Of a stretch of DNA of 23,449 nucleotides, positions 14,937 to 22,613 are shown piece by piece. The notes beneath the pieces were generated by a model. That model did not search any database and was not told the origin of the DNA. It saw only the letters and a list, made by a program, of their open reading frames with translations. The DNA lies in contig DAIPYL010000024.1 in the NCBI GenBank assembly GCA_036782755.1, positions 1 to 23,449 on the forward strand, given 5' to 3'. Each line of letters starts with the position of its first letter. Position 1 is the first letter of the stretch. Both the position numbers and the translations under genes were made by a program. Source of the DNA: Jeotgalicoccus sp036782755. Lineage in GTDB: Bacteria; Bacillota; Bacilli; Staphylococcales; Salinicoccaceae.

Positions 14937-14954
14937 TAGATTTATGCTAAAAAT

Positions 14955-14984
14955 AAAAAAGAGCGAAATAATCGCTCTTTTTTT
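14955..14984. terminator. Terminator of the second methyltransferase gene (bidirectional shape)
   Basis: GAGCGA (14961-14966) and TCGCTC (14972-14977) pair over the loop AATAA. The stem is flanked by six A on the left and seven T on the right, so it can end transcripts from either side. On the minus strand it begins about eight bases after the stop at 14992. Confidence 0.88.
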
Positions 14985-14991
14985 CATGTTT

Positions 14992-15783
14992 CTATTTCTT
15001 TTTATTTCTTAAAATTGCTACGTTCAGTACGTGAGGTACTTTATGTTTTTTCTCATCATCCATTGAATCAAGAAGTTTAGCGATTTTCTCCATCGTTTTG
15101 TCCATCTGTTTCTTTTTAAAACTGACAAGCCATGATGATGTTCCAAGTCTGCCAAGCCATTCCTGATCTGTGAACTTAACTTTGTATTCATGTTTGAAGA
15201 ACTCTTCAAGATCAAGTTTTTCATGACGCCAGTCGCTGAACCATTCAACAGGGAAACCGTTAATCATCTGAATCGAATCTTCTTTTGAGCCGGCTGGTTT
15301 CAATTCCTCATGTTTTGAATTTTTCTTAACAATCTTCATCGATTCTTTCATCATCTTATTAGATACTTTAAATCCAATATCCGCGACGATTAAAACACCA
15401 TCAGGCTTCAGAATGCGTTTTGCTTCTTTTGCTGCCTTCTCACTGTCAAACCAATGCCATGCTCTCATCACAATGACGATATCATATGTGCTGTCCTGAA
15501 GGCCTGTTTTTTCTGCAGTACCTTTAGTGAAACTGATTCGGTCATCATTACCGATATAGTCTTTACCTATTTCGATAAACTCTTCCGAAGGTTCCACTGC
15601 ATCGACAATCGCACCGTGGGCGCTTAATGCTTTACTGACGAAGCCTGGACCGGCTCCGATATCTGCAACTTTACTTCCTGATAACTCGATACCTCTTTTA
15701 GCCAGTTCTTCAAAAAATACACTCGGAATATCATTTCTGTGTTTAAAATACTCCTCGGCATAATTATGAAAATTTGTCTTCAT
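14992..15783 (-). CDS. Class I SAM-dependent methyltransferase
   Basis: 263 residues. SAM-binding motif I is VADIGAGPG (about 39-47), followed by the acidic end of strand 2 in DAVEPSEEFIEIGK (E near 63), then TAEKTGLQDSTYDIVIVMRAWHWFD (motif post I/II) and RILKPDGVLIV. The block HWFD followed by a basic C-terminal half is common in Methyltransf_11 proteins related to YcgJ/Tam. The substrate is unknown. The ribosome binding site GGAGGG precedes the ATG. It has its own terminator at 14955-14984. It is a different gene from the methyltransferase at 3000-3770, with little similarity outside the fold motifs. Confidence 0.88.
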   Translation of the reverse strand: MKTNFHNYAEEYFKHRNDIPSVFFEELAKRGIELSGSKVADIGAGPGFVSKALSAHGAIVDAVEPSEEFIEIGKDYIGNDDRISFTKGTAEKTGLQDSTYDIVIVMRAWHWFDSEKAAKEAKRILKPDGVLIVADIGFKVSNKMMKESMKIVKKNSKHEELKPAGSKEDSIQMINGFPVEWFSDWRHEKLDLEEFFKHEYKVKFTDQEWLGRLGTSSWLVSFKKKQMDKTMEKIAKLLDSMDDEKKHKVPHVLNVAILRNKKK

Positions 15784-15810
15784 AATAAGTTTCCCTCCAC
15801 TAATACTGAT

Positions 15811-15856
15811 TACCTTACATTATCAAGGTATTTTACTCACATGTCTACCTTAAGGT
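15811..15856. promoter_or_regulatory. Cluster of TACCTT/AAGGTA half-sites between divergent genes
   Basis: TACCTT (15811-15816) and AAGGTA (15825-15830) form a dyad with an 8-base spacer. Sixteen bases further, ACCTTAAGGT (15847-15856) is a perfect 10-bp palindrome of the same half-site. The dyad resembles the spacing of MerR-type operators, but matching promoter boxes with the long spacer are not clear. Confidence 0.4.
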
Positions 15857-15903
15857 TTGATAAGATTTAAAGATACAGTAATTTTCTGTGAAGGAGGGGA
15901 ATT

Positions 15904-16080
15904 ATGACACGGACTTTAGTATCCATCGTTATTATGGCATTGTGTTTTCTGGGAATTCATTGGATTATTGAAACTTTCTTACCTTCAATACCTGACACTT
16001 ATGCATTACCGATTTCGCTATTATTAGGAATTACTCTAGGTTTCTTTATTTATATTCAGATTGATAATCGTATCGGATAA
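15904..16080 (+). CDS. Small membrane protein of 58 residues
   Basis: The frame has a strong ribosome binding site (AAGGAGGGG, seven bases or less before the ATG) and encodes 58 residues. Two hydrophobic helices (about 5-23, MALCFLGIHWII region, and 34-52, LPISLLLGITLGFFIYI) are joined by a short loop containing FLPSIPDTY and followed by a polar end DNRIG. A hairpin-type inner-membrane protein is likely. It lies 73 bases before the MFS exporter gene, which has its own promoter boxes, so cotranscription is possible but not required. No family is recognised. Confidence 0.7.
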   Translation: MTRTLVSIVIMALCFLGIHWIIETFLPSIPDTYALPISLLLGITLGFFIYIQIDNRIG

Positions 16081-16089
16081 ATCTTTTTA

Positions 16090-16118
16090 GTGAAATTTTA
16101 TTTAATATGGGGTATAAT
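16090..16118 (+). promoter_or_regulatory. Candidate promoter of the MFS exporter gene
   Basis: TATAAT at 16113-16118 is a perfect -10 box. GTGAAA (16090-16095) stands 17 bases upstream as a weak -35 box. The leader to the ATG is about 29 bases. Confidence 0.5.
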
Positions 16119-16153
16119 AGCTAAATTGATTTTAAGGTAAAAGGGGAAAATAA

Positions 16154-17635
16154 ATGTCTGAAATAACTCAGAAAAAGCCGGATTACAGATTAATTATTAT
16201 ATTGTTATCCGGGGCTTTCATCTCGTTCTTATCGAACACTTTTTTAAACGTCGCTCTTCCCGCTATCAAAAGTGATTTCGGGATTTCCACTTCAGCCGTT
16301 CAATGGGTTTCTACATCGTATATGCTGGTTTCCGGTATTATCATACCAACCACTGCGTATCTGATGCAGAAATTCAGCGCCAGAACATTGTTCTTAACAG
16401 CTATGTCGCTGTTTCTTCTCGGTACGATTGTTGCCGGTTTCTCACCGACTTTTATCGTACTGATTTTAGGACGTATGATTCAGGCGTCAGGGTCGGCAAT
16501 GCTGATGCCGCTCTTAATGAATATAATGATCAGCAGCTTCCCGCCTGACAAACGCGGTACAGCAATGGGCCTTTTCAGTTTAGTAATGTTTTTCGCGCCT
16601 GCTATCGGGCCTACAGTGTCCGGTATCGTTGTTGAAAGCTATTCATGGCATATGCTGTTCTATATGATGATTCCGGTACTGATTATTGTACTGGCTGTCG
16701 GTTTCTGGCAGCTGCCGGAAGTACAGCAGCATCGCGAAGCGCATATTGATATCGTTTCTATTATTTTATCTACTGTCGGATTCGGCGGAGTGCTTTACGG
16801 CTTGAGTTCTGCAGGTGAATATGGTCTCGCAAGTTCAAGCGTATTAATTCCGCTGCTGTTAGGACTCGCTGCTGTTACGCTTTATGTAATGAGACAGTTC
16901 AAACTGGAACACCCGATGCTCGATTTCAGAGTATACAGATACTCGATGTACACAATCGCTTCACTGATTATCGGTGCAGCAAACATGGCATTGTTCGCGG
17001 GAATGATTTTAATTCCTATATTCATGCAGGACATCCAGGGTTTAAGTCCGCTGGATACAGGGCTCTTAATGCTTCCCGGTGCACTGATTATGGGTCTGAT
17101 GAGTCCCGTATCAGGCAAGCTGTTTGATATGTACGGTCCGAAAGTAATGGCAATTACCGGACTGACTCTCGCTGTTGTCACAACATTTTTCCTGAGCCGT
17201 CTTGAAGTAGATACTTCATTCACTTATCTATTAACAATTTATATGATTCGTGCGCTTGGTATGACGATGGTTAATACACCTGTTATGACAAACGGCATGA
17301 ACTCACTGCCTGCTCATCTGACACCGCATGGTTCATCGCTGAACAGTATGCTTAACCAGGTCAGCGGATCAATCGGTATTGCACTTCTGATTACAGTAAT
17401 GCAGACATATACAAACATTACTGTGAGCAAGATGGATAATCCGACAGAAGCAATGATTAACCAGGCAACACTGGAAGGTATTAACCTCTCATTCCTTGTC
17501 GGTACATGCTTCCTTGCACTCGCTCTCGTTGCTGCATTCTTCCTGAAACAGTCAAGTGCGGGAGATACGATTGGTAAATCGATTGCCAAAGCACGTCCAA
17601 TCAATGAGAATTCAAAAAAACTCAGCAGAGATTAA
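16154..17635 (+). CDS. MFS drug exporter of the DHA2 (EmrB/QacA, 14-helix) family
   Basis: 493 residues. LNVALPAIKSDFGISTSAVQW after the first helix and TSYMLVSGIIIPTTAYL are hallmarks of the DHA2 family. GRMIQASGSAMLMPL is motif B (Arg in helix 4), and APAIGPTVSGIVVE is the antiporter motif C of drug exporters in helix 5. Helix count is consistent with 14. Relatives include staphylococcal MdeA/SdrM/LmrB-like pumps, which expel drugs or dyes in exchange for protons; which compounds this pump carries is not predictable. AAGGGGA precedes the ATG by about seven bases. The terminator hairpin overlaps the stop codon. It has no regulator gene beside it. Confidence 0.9.
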   Translation: MSEITQKKPDYRLIIILLSGAFISFLSNTFLNVALPAIKSDFGISTSAVQWVSTSYMLVSGIIIPTTAYLMQKFSARTLFLTAMSLFLLGTIVAGFSPTFIVLILGRMIQASGSAMLMPLLMNIMISSFPPDKRGTAMGLFSLVMFFAPAIGPTVSGIVVESYSWHMLFYMMIPVLIIVLAVGFWQLPEVQQHREAHIDIVSIILSTVGFGGVLYGLSSAGEYGLASSSVLIPLLLGLAAVTLYVMRQFKLEHPMLDFRVYRYSMYTIASLIIGAANMALFAGMILIPIFMQDIQGLSPLDTGLLMLPGALIMGLMSPVSGKLFDMYGPKVMAITGLTLAVVTTFFLSRLEVDTSFTYLLTIYMIRALGMTMVNTPVMTNGMNSLPAHLTPHGSSLNSMLNQVSGSIGIALLITVMQTYTNITVSKMDNPTEAMINQATLEGINLSFLVGTCFLALALVAAFFLKQSSAGDTIGKSIAKARPINENSKKLSRD

Positions 17636-17652
17636 TTTCTGCTGAGTTTTTA
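17614..17652. terminator. Bidirectional terminator between the MFS and pepT genes
   Basis: ACTCAGCAGA (17620-17629) and TCTGCTGAGT (17638-17647) form a perfect 10-bp stem over an 8-base loop. Seven A precede it and five T follow. The left arm lies inside the last codons of the MFS gene. Confidence 0.92.
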
Positions 17653-17663
17653 TATACTTTTTC

Positions 17664-18884
17664 TTATTTTGCGTTCAGTTCTATTATTTTAACAATTGTA
17701 TTCGTCGATTTTTCCATATCGTCAATCGATGCAAATTCAAATTTACCATGGAAGTTTTCTCCGCCGGTAAAGATATTCGGCGTTGGCAGTCCTTTATATG
17801 ACAGCTGTGAGCCATCTGTGCCGCCGCGGATTGGTTCAATAACCGGTTCAATATCCAATGATTTCATCGCTTCTTCAGCAAGCGTCACAATCGACATGTC
17901 TTTTTCGATGACTTCTTTCATATTGTAGTACTGATCAGCCATATCCAGTTTTATTTCCGCTTCAGGATATTTTTCGCGGAAGTCAGAGATTTTTTGTTCA
18001 ACTGCTTCTTTTCTCGTTTTGAATGATGCTGTATCAAAGTCACGGATAATCATGCTGAATTCTGCTGTTTCAACGTCACCATTGAAATTTAAAACATGAT
18101 TGAATCCTTCGTAGCCTTCTGTCTTTTCAGGTGTATCTTCTGCATCAAAGCCCGTAATAATATCAGCTGCGATACGTACTGCATTTACCATTTTGTTTTT
18201 CGCTGTTCCCGGGTGCACGCTGTTTCCTGTTACTTTAACTGCAGCACCTGCAGCGTTAAAACTTTCGTACTGAAGTTCACCAAGCGGTCCGCCGTCGACT
18301 GTATATGCAAAGTCCGCATCAAATCTTTCAACGTCGAAGTCATGAGGTCCGCGCCCGATTTCCTCATCGGGTGTAAATCCGACCTTAACCGCTCCGTGTT
18401 TAATGTCCGGATTTTTAATTAAGTATTCCACAGCTGTTATAATTTCTGCGACACCTGCTTTGTTGTCTGCTCCAAGCAGTGTTGTCCCATCGGTCGTCAT
18501 CAGCGTATGGCCTTTGTAATTATTTAAATTCGGGAACTGTTCCGGTGTCAGCACAATATTTAATGCTTCATTCAATACAATGCTGCCGCCTTCATATTTT
18601 ACGAGCTGCGGTTTAACATTAGTTCCTGTAAAGTCAGTTGCAGTATCGACGTGTGCCAAAAAGCCGATTGTCTTTTTGCCTTCCGTGTTTGCTGGAAGTG
18701 TCGCAAACAGATAGCCTTTGTTATCGAGATTAACATCGCTTAAACCGATCGCATTCAGTTCTGTTTCAAGTTCTTTTAACAGATTCCACTGTTTGTCAGT
18801 CGACGGCACTGTTTCACTTGATGCATCGGACTGTGTGTCAATTTTTGCATATCTTGATAAACGTTCGATTAATTCTTCCTTCAT
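17664..18884 (-). CDS. pepT: Peptidase T (tripeptide aminopeptidase)
   Basis: 406 residues, the usual family length. The M20 dizinc site is complete: H78 and D80 in LAHVDT, D140 in LGADNKAG, E174 (catalytic) and E175 in TPDEEIGRG, D197 in VDGGPLGELQYE and H379 in GGENFHGKFEF. The dimerisation domain lies between about 208 and 315. The enzyme removes the N-terminal residue from tripeptides in the cytoplasm. The frame also opens with an ATG at 18893, but AGGGG abuts that codon and lies nine bases before the ATG at 18884; starting there gives MKEELIERLSRY, matching staphylococcal PepT as I remember it. It is the last gene of the ddl-GNAT-pepT group, 18 bases after the acetyltransferase stop. Confidence 0.95.
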   Translation of the reverse strand: MKEELIERLSRYAKIDTQSDASSETVPSTDKQWNLLKELETELNAIGLSDVNLDNKGYLFATLPANTEGKKTIGFLAHVDTATDFTGTNVKPQLVKYEGGSIVLNEALNIVLTPEQFPNLNNYKGHTLMTTDGTTLLGADNKAGVAEIITAVEYLIKNPDIKHGAVKVGFTPDEEIGRGPHDFDVERFDADFAYTVDGGPLGELQYESFNAAGAAVKVTGNSVHPGTAKNKMVNAVRIAADIITGFDAEDTPEKTEGYEGFNHVLNFNGDVETAEFSMIIRDFDTASFKTRKEAVEQKISDFREKYPEAEIKLDMADQYYNMKEVIEKDMSIVTLAEEAMKSLDIEPVIEPIRGGTDGSQLSYKGLPTPNIFTGGENFHGKFEFASIDDMEKSTNTIVKIIELNAK

Positions 18885-18902
18885 TCGATTCATCCCCTGT
18901 TG

Positions 18903-19409
18903 TTAAATATTATTAATATCATCATAACCGTAAAATGATTCCTGAATTGATACGCCGTCAATTGTAATTGTTTCTTCGCCGAGATAATAGCCGCCCATAT
19001 ACTTATAAAAGTTCACAGCAGGGTTTTCCGCCAGAACAGAAACCACCATCTTCTTATAGCCGCGTTCTGCAAGATTCCGTGCTGTACTTTCAAACAGCGC
19101 ACGTCCTATCCCGCGGCCGTGCACACACTGATAGGAATATATTGCATACAGTTCACCGTCGAATTCGGGATAAGTATCCTTATCCCTGTTTTCACCGCCG
19201 ATTGCAAAACCGACAATTTCACCGTCCATTTCTGCAACGTAAAGCGGCTGATTCACGACAGCCTGTTTCCAGATTTTTTCTCTCTTTTTAACATCCAGGC
19301 TGTCGAGATAGCTTTTCGGCACTATGCCCGGATAAGTAGTATTCCAGCTTTCCACCTGAACTTTTGCGATGCCGGGGGCATCTTCGGGTTCTGCTAAACG
19401 GATTGTCAT
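18903..19409 (-). CDS. GNAT family N-acetyltransferase
   Basis: 168 residues. The N-terminus IRLAEPEDAPGIAKVQVESWNTTYPGIVP is typical of GNAT enzymes. The acetyl-CoA binding motif A is HGRGIGRALFESTARNLAERGY (R/Q-x-x-G-x-G/A type), followed by VSVLAENPAVNFYKYMGGYYLG (motif B with the usual Asn-Pro-Ala and Phe-Tyr). It transfers an acetyl group to an amine of unknown identity. AAGGAGATA lies about seven bases before the ATG. It stands between ddl (17-base gap) and pepT in one apparent operon; this context does not reveal the substrate. Confidence 0.9.
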   Translation of the reverse strand: MTIRLAEPEDAPGIAKVQVESWNTTYPGIVPKSYLDSLDVKKREKIWKQAVVNQPLYVAEMDGEIVGFAIGGENRDKDTYPEFDGELYAIYSYQCVHGRGIGRALFESTARNLAERGYKKMVVSVLAENPAVNFYKYMGGYYLGEETITIDGVSIQESFYGYDDINNI

Positions 19410-19426
19410 ACATGTATCTCCTTTAT

Positions 19427-20485
19427 TTAAGAAATATCTGTTTTCAATCTTTCGGAACGTTCATATCTCTCAAGACTTAATTCAATCAGTCTGTCGAGTG
19501 TCTCGCTGTAAGGCACACCTGATGCTTCGAGTAATTTAGGATACATGCTGATACTCGTGAAGCCCGGCAGTGTGTTTACTTCATTGACGATAATTTCTCC
19601 GCCAGGTGTTAGGAATACATCCACTCTCGCCATACCTTCACAGTCGAGTGCTTTAAATGTATCATGCGCCGTCTGCTGTATCTGCTCCAGCGTTTCCTGT
19701 TCCATTTTTGCAGGAATATTTAACAGCGCGCCGTTTTCATCCAGATACTTTGAACTGTATGAATAAAAGTCTGTCTGCGACACAATTTCACCAGGCAGCG
19801 AGACGAATAATTCTTCGTTTCCAAGTACCGACACTTCAATTTCACGGCCTTCGATACCTGTTTCAATCATCACTTTCGTATCGAAAGAAAATGCTGTGTC
19901 GAGTGCTTCATAAAATGATTTTTCGTCAGATACTTTCGACACCCCGACAGATGATCCCTGGTTGACCGGTTTGATAAACATCGGCACACCCAGTTTCTCA
20001 TAAGCATGCTCGTATGTCTGTCCGTCTTTTTCATAATAATTCAGCACGATTGAAGGAGTGACTTTAATCCCTTTAAGTTCAAGGAGTCTTTTCGTCATAT
20101 CCTTATCCATGCACACCGCAGAACTGCGGACACCGCATCCGGCATAAGGAATATCAGCGAGCTCCAGCATCCCCTGAATCGTACCGTCTTCACCGGCAGT
20201 ACCGTGAAGAATCGGCAGTACCGCATCCAGCTGAACCTGTTTGCCGTCAGCGAGAAGCCCCTGTGACGGTGCTACAGATATTTTTGTACTGTTTGTATTA
20301 TCAAGCGGTTTAATGCTCTCATTATCAGCCGCAAGCAGCCACTCACCCTGTTTGGTAATGTGAATCAGACTGACGTTATATTTTTCTTTATTTAATGCTT
20401 CAAATACACTTTTTGCAGAACGTATTGATACTTCATGTTCTGTCGATTTACCGCCGTATATAATACCAACGTTTATTTTACTCAT
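19427..20485 (-). CDS. ddl: D-alanine--D-alanine ligase
   Basis: 352 residues. Family landmarks are in order: GGKSTEHEVSIRSA (Glu and Ser that bind D-Ala 1), LPILHGTAGEDGTIQGMLEL, YAGCGVRSSAVCMDKD, FIKPVNQGSSVGVSKV (ATP grasp), YSYSSKYLDENG (omega loop), RVDVFL and NEVNTLPGFTSISMYPKL (Mg and substrate binding). It makes D-Ala-D-Ala for peptidoglycan, using ATP. The omega-loop residue is Tyr (SKYLD); as known for the family, Phe there goes with D-lactate and vancomycin resistance, so this is the normal D-Ala type. The frame extends to a TTG at 20500, but GAGGAGC lies six bases before the ATG at 20485. It leads the operon with GNAT and pepT; murF, its usual neighbour in staphylococci, is not next to it. 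Confidence 0.96.
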   Translation of the reverse strand: MSKINVGIIYGGKSTEHEVSIRSAKSVFEALNKEKYNVSLIHITKQGEWLLAADNESIKPLDNTNSTKISVAPSQGLLADGKQVQLDAVLPILHGTAGEDGTIQGMLELADIPYAGCGVRSSAVCMDKDMTKRLLELKGIKVTPSIVLNYYEKDGQTYEHAYEKLGVPMFIKPVNQGSSVGVSKVSDEKSFYEALDTAFSFDTKVMIETGIEGREIEVSVLGNEELFVSLPGEIVSQTDFYSYSSKYLDENGALLNIPAKMEQETLEQIQQTAHDTFKALDCEGMARVDVFLTPGGEIIVNEVNTLPGFTSISMYPKLLEASGVPYSETLDRLIELSLERYERSERLKTDIS

Positions 20486-20523
20486 ATTTAAGCTCCTCAA
20501 ATCTGTTTATTCTGTACTGTTGA

Positions 20524-20552
20524 TTTTACACCAATTAACATCATAAGTTAAT
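20524..20552 (-). promoter_or_regulatory. Promoter of the ddl operon
   Basis: On the minus strand TTAACT (complement of 20547-20552) and TAAAAT (complement of 20524-20529) are separated by 17 bases. The start would be near 20517, about 30 bases before the ddl ATG. Confidence 0.6.
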
Positions 20553-20602
20553 TTTTTATCATGCGGATTCCGAAATATTTTCATCCGGTAAAAATTAAAT
20601 AG

Positions 20603-20611
20603 TGGTATAAT
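20603..20611 (+). promoter_or_regulatory. Extended -10 promoter of the ABC exporter gene
   Basis: TGGTATAAT (20603-20611) matches the extended -10 element exactly. No -35 box is seen at the right distance. The leader to the ATG at 20646 is about 28 bases. Confidence 0.55.
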
Positions 20612-20645
20612 CTATATGCTTATATTATATGAAAAAGGGTGAGGC

Positions 20646-22364
20646 ATGGTGAAGAAGTTTTTATCTTATTACGCACCTTATAAAGTCTTATTCACAGTCG
20701 ACTTTCTATCCGCTGTTATTGTCGGGCTTTTGGAACTCGCGTTCCCGGTAATCGTCAGCATGTTTATAGATGAACTGCTGCCTACCGGCAACTGGCAATG
20801 GATATTGATTGCTGCTCTGGGTTTAGTACTTATTTATTTGTTTAATACCTTTCTGCAGTTTGTGGTTACATACTGGGGGCATATGCTCGGGACGAATATA
20901 GAACGGGATATACGTAATGATCTTTACGGTCATATACAGAAATTATCGTTCAGATTTTTCGACAACACGAAGACAGGGAAACTGTTAACGCGGTTAACCA
21001 ATGACCTGATGAATATCGGTGAAATGGCTCACCATGGACCCGAGGATTTATTTATTGCAGTAATGACGCTGCTCGGCGCATTTGGAATTATGTATTACAT
21101 CCATCCGGAACTCGCAATTATTGCATTTATTGTCGTACCGCTGATTCTGGTTATCGCGATTTATTTCAATAAAAAAATGACTGTCGCTTTCCGTGAACTG
21201 TTCGGCCGCGTTTCCGAGTTCAATCATTTAATCGGAGATAAAATCGGCGGTATCCGTTTAGTTCAGGCTTTTGCGAATGAAAAGGAAGAATTTGAAGCTT
21301 TCAAAAAAATCAACGACAGCTTCAGAGCAACAAAATTAAAGGCGTATAAAATTATGTCTTTCAATACATCCAGTACTTATATGCTGATGCGTCTCGTTAC
21401 TGTATTCATTCTGATTGCAGGTGCATATTACGTTATGCAGGGCGAGCTGACTTACGGTGAATTCGCAGCATTTATTTTAATTTCGAACGTGCTGTTCAAA
21501 CCGCTTGAGAAAATTAACGCAGTTATCGAACTTTATCCAAACGGTATCGCAGGATTTAAACACTTCCTCGATACGATGGCAGTTCAGCCGGATATTAAAG
21601 AGAGTGATGATGCTGTTGAATTAACAGACGTCAGAGGAAATATACGCTACAGCAATGTTTCTTTCAAATACGAAGAGAAAAATGTTCTGACAGATATTTC
21701 ATTTAATATTTCGCCGGGAGAAACAATCGCATTTGTCGGGCCGTCAGGTGCAGGGAAAACAACATTATGTTCACTCCTCCCCCGCTTCTACGATGTCTCA
21801 GAAGGAAGCATAGCAATCGACGGTACGGATATTAGAGATTTGACACTATCATCACTTCGTGAAAATATCGGTACTGTGCAGCAGGATGTATTTCTTTTTG
21901 CAGGTACACTGAAAGAAAATGTTGCTTACGGCAAACCGGATGCAACGGACGAAGAAGTTTACGATGCACTTGAAAAAGCACAGCTGAAAGAACTCGTCGA
22001 CAGTTACAGAGACGGACTTGAAACGATTGTCGGGGAACGCGGCGTTAAACTGTCCGGCGGACAAAAACAGCGTATCGCAATCGCGCGTATGTTCTTAAAG
22101 AACCCGCCGATCCTGGTACTCGATGAAGCGACAAGCGCACTTGATACAGCAACAGAGATGTATATTCAGGATGCACTGAACCGCCTTGCAGAAGGACGTA
22201 CGACACTTGTTATCGCCCACCGTCTGGCAACAATTAAAAATGCAGACCGTATTATGGTGGTTACAACTGACGGTATTGCCGAAAGCGGCACGCATGAAGA
22301 ACTGCTGTCACTTGATAACGGAGTGTACAAAGGACTTCATCAGGCACAATTCAGCCAAATTTAA
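20646..22364 (+). CDS. ABC exporter half-transporter (fused membrane and ATPase domains, YwjA/Sav1866-like)
   Basis: 572 residues. A six-helix membrane domain fills about residues 1-305, including the coupling-helix stretch FNHLIGDKIGGIRLVQAFANEKEE. The ATPase domain follows: Walker A GPSGAGKTT (365-373), Q-loop QQDVF (412-416), signature LSGGQKQR (469-476), Walker B ILVLDEATSALD (489-500) and switch H525 in IAHRLAT. All catalytic residues are intact. It should work as a homodimer that expels lipids, peptides or drugs; a single gene without a partner supports homodimerisation. AAGGGTGAGG precedes the ATG; the GTG at 20649 is an alternative start. No terminator separates its stop from the pheA leader, and the pheA promoter starts two bases after the stop. 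Confidence 0.92.
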   Translation: MVKKFLSYYAPYKVLFTVDFLSAVIVGLLELAFPVIVSMFIDELLPTGNWQWILIAALGLVLIYLFNTFLQFVVTYWGHMLGTNIERDIRNDLYGHIQKLSFRFFDNTKTGKLLTRLTNDLMNIGEMAHHGPEDLFIAVMTLLGAFGIMYYIHPELAIIAFIVVPLILVIAIYFNKKMTVAFRELFGRVSEFNHLIGDKIGGIRLVQAFANEKEEFEAFKKINDSFRATKLKAYKIMSFNTSSTYMLMRLVTVFILIAGAYYVMQGELTYGEFAAFILISNVLFKPLEKINAVIELYPNGIAGFKHFLDTMAVQPDIKESDDAVELTDVRGNIRYSNVSFKYEEKNVLTDISFNISPGETIAFVGPSGAGKTTLCSLLPRFYDVSEGSIAIDGTDIRDLTLSSLRENIGTVQQDVFLFAGTLKENVAYGKPDATDEEVYDALEKAQLKELVDSYRDGLETIVGERGVKLSGGQKQRIAIARMFLKNPPILVLDEATSALDTATEMYIQDALNRLAEGRTTLVIAHRLATIKNADRIMVVTTDGIAESGTHEELLSLDNGVYKGLHQAQFSQI

Positions 22365-22365
22365 A

Positions 22366-22394
22366 TTGACAAAAGAATTCTTAATTGTTAGACT
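22366..22394 (+). promoter_or_regulatory. Strong sigma-A promoter of the pheA leader
   Basis: TTGACA (22366-22371) is a perfect -35 box, the spacer is 17 bases and includes a TG extension (22386-22387), and TAGACT (22389-22394) is the -10 box. The start should be near 22400, so the transcript has an untranslated leader of about 285 bases before pheA. Confidence 0.8.
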
Positions 22395-22435
22395 AATTAA
22401 CATTATTAAAACTTTAATTGATGAGAGTGATTTTT

Positions 22436-22495
22436 ATGTTACAGCAGACGAAAATTTCACAATTAAATAAATTCTTTTTCAGCTATTTTAGATAG
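22436..22495 (+). CDS. Putative pheA leader peptide, Phe-rich (19 residues)
   Basis: A short frame begins with ATG at 22436, about five bases after GAGAGTGA (22423-22430), and encodes MLQQTKISQLNKFFFSYFR before TAG at 22493. Four of the last seven residues are Phe and one is Tyr; the Phe codons lie at 22472-22480 and 22487-22489. It sits between a consensus promoter and a set of competing hairpins ahead of pheA. Enterobacterial pheA is preceded by a similar peptide (PheL) whose translation senses charged tRNA-Phe; here that role is inferred. The peptide itself needs no further function. It could be a chance frame, but the cluster of Phe codons exactly upstream of a Phe biosynthesis gene argues against this. 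Confidence 0.75.
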   Translation: MLQQTKISQLNKFFFSYFR

Positions 22496-22505
22496 CGTCT
22501 GTATT

Positions 22506-22600
22506 CCATCGTGGATATAGGCGTGACCTAAATCTATGATGGCTGAATTAACGATGCATCAACCAGCCATTAGCAGAATCTAATTGGCTGGTATTTTTAT
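22506..22600 (+). promoter_or_regulatory. Attenuator with mutually exclusive hairpins upstream of pheA
   Basis: Segment 1 (22506-22521, CCATCGTGGATATAGG) pairs with segment 2 (22527-22542, CCTAAATCTATGATGG) over 16 positions with one mismatch, two G-U pairs and a 5-base loop. Segment 2 (22537-22545) can instead pair with segment 3 (22564-22572) through ATGGCTG/CAGCCAT plus two flanking pairs. Segment 3 (22562-22573, ACCAGCCATTAG) pairs with segment 4 (22580-22592) over 12 bp with one bulged T, followed by ATTTTTAT: the terminator. This is the layout of trp/phe attenuators. The first base of segment 1 lies 11 bases after the leader stop, which is further than in the E. coli trp leader. Confidence 0.75.
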
Positions 22601-22613
22601 ATTTACTTTCACC

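Larger units (their letters stand above)
14753..14954. other. AT-rich intergenic region with tandem cre-like boxes
   Basis: No open frame of note is seen. The region upstream of the 49-residue gene is very AT-rich. Its only clear structure is at 14878-14947, where two cre-type sites sit between imperfect 13-base inverted arms, GCATAAATCGATG (14878-14890) and CATAGATTTATGC (14935-14947), with one mismatch. ATGTATTG occurs at 14888-14895 and again at 14918-14925. Confidence 0.55.

Noticed and set aside
19427..20485. Ddl variant giving D-Ala-D-Lac and vancomycin resistance
   Set aside because: The omega loop carries Tyr (SKYLD), the form known for D-Ala-D-Ala synthesis, not the Phe of D-lactate ligases.
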